NCBI GenBank assembly: GCA_964628285.1
Contig: CAZVNP010000005.1
Coordinates: forward strand, 36,113 to 100,112
Reading direction: 5' to 3'
From: JAPLDP01 sp964628285
Lineage (GTDB): Bacteria; Bacteroidota; Bacteroidia; Bacteroidales; JAGONC01
DNA length: 64,000 nucleotides
Below, one piece after another: positions 63,101 to 64,000 of this stretch. Made by a program: the position numbers and the translations under genes. Within the stretch, counting starts at the first letter, position 1. Every line of letters begins with the position of its first letter. The notes under the pieces are model-generated. The model searched no databases. It was not told where the DNA came from and worked only from the letters and a program-made list of their open reading frames with translations.

Positions 63101-63140
63101 ATCAGCACATCAGCTAATCAGCTCATCAACTCATCAGCTT
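63101..63140. repeat. Five tandem 8 bp units (ATCAGCTN type)
   Basis: The units read ATCAGCAC, ATCAGCTA, ATCAGCTC, ATCAACTC and ATCAGCTT. The unit length equals that of the ACTTCGTT repeat at 54490. Confidence 0.8.
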
Positions 63141-63170
63141 TACTTGCGCGCGTTTGTAATTTGTGATCGG

Positions 63171-63297
63171 TGGAACCAACTACCGCAGTTGATATCCTAA
63201 ATCGTACGGTTCATGATGCTCATCGCATGGAATTCATTGGGGAACCATTCATAAAGAAGGGGTAGTCAGGCACACCGGCGCGGGGTAGTTAATTTAA
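63171..63297. repeat. Possible relic ends of an IS200/IS605-type element
   Basis: AACTACC (63178-63184) and GGTAGTT (63284-63290) form a 7 bp inverted pair; GGGGTAGT also occurs twice, at 63259 and 63282. The same word in the form GGTAGTT follows the hairpin at the right end of the neighbouring transposon (63455-63461, minus strand). No coding sequence lies between the pair. Confidence 0.4.
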
Positions 63298-63459
63298 AAA
63301 TGTTTAAAACTTCTACTGAAAAATCTCATACAAAATTTGCCTTTTAATGAATTTTGTTATATATTCGTATAGAATTTAATAATGATTTTTTGTTCACCAC
63401 ACCAAAACATGCTTTCTTTAAGCAATGTATTGTAAGTTTTTTATTATTGAAATGAACTA

Positions 63460-63480
63460 CCTCGCCGCAGAGCAGCGAGG
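63460..63480. repeat. Right-end hairpin of the IS200/IS605 element
   Basis: A 6 bp perfect stem (63460-63465 with 63475-63480), one mismatch, two more pairs and a three-base loop. In this family the transposase recognises such a subterminal hairpin and cuts a few bases beyond it. Confidence 0.65.
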
Positions 63481-63483
63481 CAT

Positions 63484-63939
63484 CTAAAACAAAGCTAACT
63501 GTTTACTGCTGTGCAAAATTGTGTACTCTTTCTCACGACCCTGTTCACGAACATATTTCGTCATGCTCATTTTGTCACCAAATTTGCTAGCTGTATTCAC
63601 AAAATAACCATCCGTCCAAAACTCCCCTCCCCAAGGCTTTTGCTTGACTTCCGGATGCTTTTTGAATATCTCTTTCACTGTGATACTTTTCAAAATCGTG
63701 ATGATTTGGGTAGCGCTCATCTTTGGAACAGATTGAACCAAAAAATGAACATGGTCTTTGTCGGTGCCGATCTCCAAAAAATGTATTTCATACCTCTTCT
63801 CTATCTCAAGGCAAATTTTTTTCAATGTCTGATCAACTGCTTTGCTGAAAACGACCCTCCGATGTTTCGCCGGATAAACAAAATGATACAACAATACACT
63901 GACATTATGCGATTTATGTATGTACTCGCTTCCGCTCAT
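63484..63939 (-). CDS. tnpA: IS200/IS605-family Y1 transposase
   Basis: A single-domain HUH transposase. From the ATG at 63939 (MSGSEYIHKSHNVSVLLYHF) it has 151 residues; a start at 63969 would add ten. The metal-binding HUH motif is DHVHFLVQSVP and the nucleophilic Tyr is in MTKYVREQG near the C terminus. WGGEFWTDGYFVNTASKFGD is characteristic of the family. No tnpB is present. The reading frame is intact, so the element may be active. Confidence 0.93.
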   Translation of the reverse strand: MSGSEYIHKSHNVSVLLYHFVYPAKHRRVVFSKAVDQTLKKICLEIEKRYEIHFLEIGTDKDHVHFLVQSVPKMSATQIITILKSITVKEIFKKHPEVKQKPWGGEFWTDGYFVNTASKFGDKMSMTKYVREQGREKEYTILHSSKQLALF

Positions 63940-63965
63940 ACATACAAAGATATTATTTTTACACC

Positions 63966-63988
63966 CCAAGGGGCGGGGAACTAACCCC
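63966..63988. repeat. Left-end palindromic blocks of the IS200/IS605 element
   Basis: CCCC/GGGG blocks at 63963-63970, and GGGG followed by AACTAA and CCCC around 63975-63988, can form short hairpins upstream of tnpA, as expected for the left end of this family. Confidence 0.5.
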
Positions 63989-64000
63989 TAAGAGATTAGT

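Larger units (their letters stand above)
62969..63483. other. 515 bp region without a gene
   Basis: No open frame here looks coding. It holds a perfect 9 bp hairpin (63015-63035), a 7 bp hairpin (63071-63089), five 8 bp units (63101-63140), a stretch at 63171-63297 with copies of a GGTAGTT/AACTACC word, an AT-rich stretch, and the hairpin at 63460-63480 next to the transposase gene. Confidence 0.8.
63455..64000 (-). mobile_element. IS200/IS605-family insertion sequence, possibly complete
   Basis: The element has a single Y1 transposase gene (63484-63939) flanked by structures typical of this family. On the 3' side of tnpA a hairpin lies at 63460-63480 (stem CCTCGC/GCGAGG, extended by two pairs), followed by TAGTTCATTT. 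On the 5' side, at about 63966-63988, GGGG/CCCC blocks can form a hairpin followed by TTAGTT. The outer left boundary is at or beyond the window edge. Such elements move as single-stranded circles and leave no target duplication. Confidence 0.75.

Noticed and set aside
63101..63140. CRISPR-like array
   Set aside because: The units are 8 bp with no spacers and no cas genes are in the window.
63171..63240. Group II intron domain V-like wording (CGTACGGTTC)
   Set aside because: The 3' half resembles domain V, but the matching 5' half with the AGC/GAGC catalytic triad is missing and no intron reverse transcriptase is present.

Overview
The window looks like a chromosomal segment from a member of the Bacteroidota, probably an uncultured Bacteroidales-like bacterium. 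The main markers are a fused LpxC-FabZ gene followed by lpxA, a PorX regulator of the type IX secretion system, an ExbB-ExbD-ExbD-TonB cluster, GWxTD and DUF6427-type proteins, and several promoters of the Bacteroidota form TTTG-N19-20-TAnnTTTG. No rRNA, tRNA or CRISPR array was seen. The species cannot be named from the sequence.

Layout. 1-1508: a secreted Asp-box (BNR) repeat protein, cut by the left edge. 1595-7431 (minus): an exbB-exbD-exbD-tonB operon continuing into a small membrane protein, a PstS-like lipoprotein and a TPR protein. 7628-9523: a ferritin-like protein and NADP-type glutamate dehydrogenase, separated by a 5 x 14 bp tandem repeat. 9675-14288 (minus): GWxTD lipoprotein, rlmB, a GT39-like enzyme with a C-terminal beta-sandwich-like extension, and a MORN-type lipoprotein. 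14435-18046: orphan AmmeMemoRadiSam radical SAM enzyme, DedA protein, a tiny lipoprotein, a secreted unknown and a LutA-like Fe-S protein. 18182-22493 (minus): porX-tsaE-ald-aroB. 22672-32235 (plus): HD-domain hydrolase, lpxD, lpxC/fabZ, lpxA, pdxB, transketolase, efp and a second lpxD-like gene, covering lipid A synthesis and pentose/B6 metabolism. 32229-37417 (minus): surface polysaccharide genes (ligase/polymerase, a double-length Wzz-like protein, a flippase). 37616-41668 (plus): a glycosyltransferase, purD, DUF6427 and rnhB in one tight run. 41759-45484: a large DUF3352-like/beta-propeller-like protein and a LysM glucosaminidase. 45583-53679 (minus): a complete kdpFABCDE potassium system. 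53857-62968: rsmG, another GT39-like enzyme, an OPT transporter, a PqqD-like protein, murB, two glycosyltransferases and ftsE. 62969-64000: repeats, then an IS200/IS605 element running to the right edge.

Most of the window is housekeeping and envelope biogenesis: lipid A, peptidoglycan precursors and remodelling, surface glycan export, TonB energisation and K+ uptake. I do not see a convincing new multi-gene system. The more unusual items are the tandem double Wzz protein, the GT39 fusion, the repeat inserted between kdpF and kdpA, three related intergenic inverted repeats within 5 kb, and relics of IS200/IS605 ends beside the intact transposase. Several starts given here differ from the longest open frame, because promoter elements or conserved N termini point to internal starts.
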